Assembly (NCBI GenBank): GCA_964586775.1
Contig: CAZPJD010000268.1
Location: 1-24,303 of the forward strand
From: JADLEX01 sp964586775
GTDB taxonomy: Bacteria; Lernaellota; Lernaellaia; JACKCT01
Length of the DNA: 24,303 bases
Reading direction: 5' to 3'
Shown: one piece after another, positions 24,140 through 24,303 of the stretch
Layout: each line of letters opens with the position of its first letter
Position numbering within the stretch: position 1 is the stretch's first letter
Position numbers and translations under genes: made by a program
Notes under the pieces: model-generated
The model's database searches: none
Told to the model about the DNA's origin: nothing
Seen by the model: the letters and a program-made list of their open reading frames with translations, nothing else

Positions 24140-24303
24140 TTATTTGGGCGCGTTGGCCGAAGCTTCGGGAGCCGCCGGGGCCGGCGCCGCGCCGCCCTGC
24201 TCGGACGCCAGCAGTTTGTCCATCGTCACGCCGACCTGGCTGCCCTTGCCGGCGAACAACGATCCCGTGACTTTCTTCGCGAGACGATCCGCCGCCAGCT
24301 CGT
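24140..24303 (-). CDS. pstS: Phosphate-binding protein PstS, C-terminal fragment
   Basis: The last 54 codons of a gene running off the right edge. The visible part reads ELAADRLAKKVTGSLFAGKG and then SQVGVTMDKLLASE, followed by an Ala/Pro-rich tail ending APK at TAA 24142-24140. The KVTGSxFxGKGSQVGVxxxxLL ending is seen at the C-terminus of many deltaproteobacterial PstS-type periplasmic phosphate-binding proteins. The call rests mostly on position, directly before pstC on the same strand. Any Pho box or promoter for the operon lies outside the window. Confidence 0.8.
   Translation of the reverse strand, partial: ELAADRLAKKVTGSLFAGKGSQVGVTMDKLLASEQGGAAPAPAAPEASANAPK

Overview
The window looks like part of the chromosome of an uncultured, GC-rich Gram-negative bacterium. 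The genes suggest a deltaproteobacterial/myxobacterial-grade lineage: lipoprotein signals, a murein endopeptidase of the MepA type, PEGA and PilZ domains, a pst-phoU operon, and a candidate selenoprotein. No rRNA or phylogenetic marker beyond UvrB and PurM is present, so the lineage is an inference. Three elements with lipoprotein or tRNA context share a clear sigma70-type promoter (TTGACA, 17-bp spacer, AT-rich -10).

Layout. 1-2473 is an accessory or decayed zone. It holds an AT-rich membrane-protein gene bracketed by an imperfect inverted repeat, a tandem array of four 41-bp hairpin units, and a truncated relic (promoter plus signal peptide) of the large lipoprotein gene found 9.8 kb downstream. 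This zone stops at a tRNA-Lys gene. 2.6-9.7 kb carries a secreted PEGA protein, a MepA-like endopeptidase, a fused 5-oxoprolinase, a small membrane protein and a PilZ-like/alpha-beta hydrolase fusion. 9.7-11.9 kb is a large lipoprotein with three degenerate domains (amidohydrolase, phosphate-binding-protein-like, CapA-like). After a gene-poor stretch and tRNA-Asp, 12.8-16.7 kb has a phage CII-like regulator coupled to a DUF1287 lipoprotein, then purM coupled to a phytoene-dehydrogenase-like flavoprotein.

16.75-17.53 kb, minus strand, is the most interesting part. An ArsR-type repressor with its own operator is followed by a tiny membrane protein whose reading frame is interrupted by one UGA, then by an FmdB-type zinc ribbon. 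Just after the UGA is a 7-bp hairpin with a UGGAU loop at the distance expected of a bacterial SECIS element. If the UGA is read as selenocysteine the frame runs on for 30 codons and ends 3 nt before the fmdB start, giving a compact three-gene operon. I interpret this as a 61-residue membrane selenoprotein in a metal(loid)- or redox-responsive operon.

17.5-24.3 kb is housekeeping: uvrB, a divergent THUMP-domain rRNA methyltransferase, and the pstS(partial)-pstC-pstA-pstB-phoU high-affinity phosphate uptake operon running off the right end.
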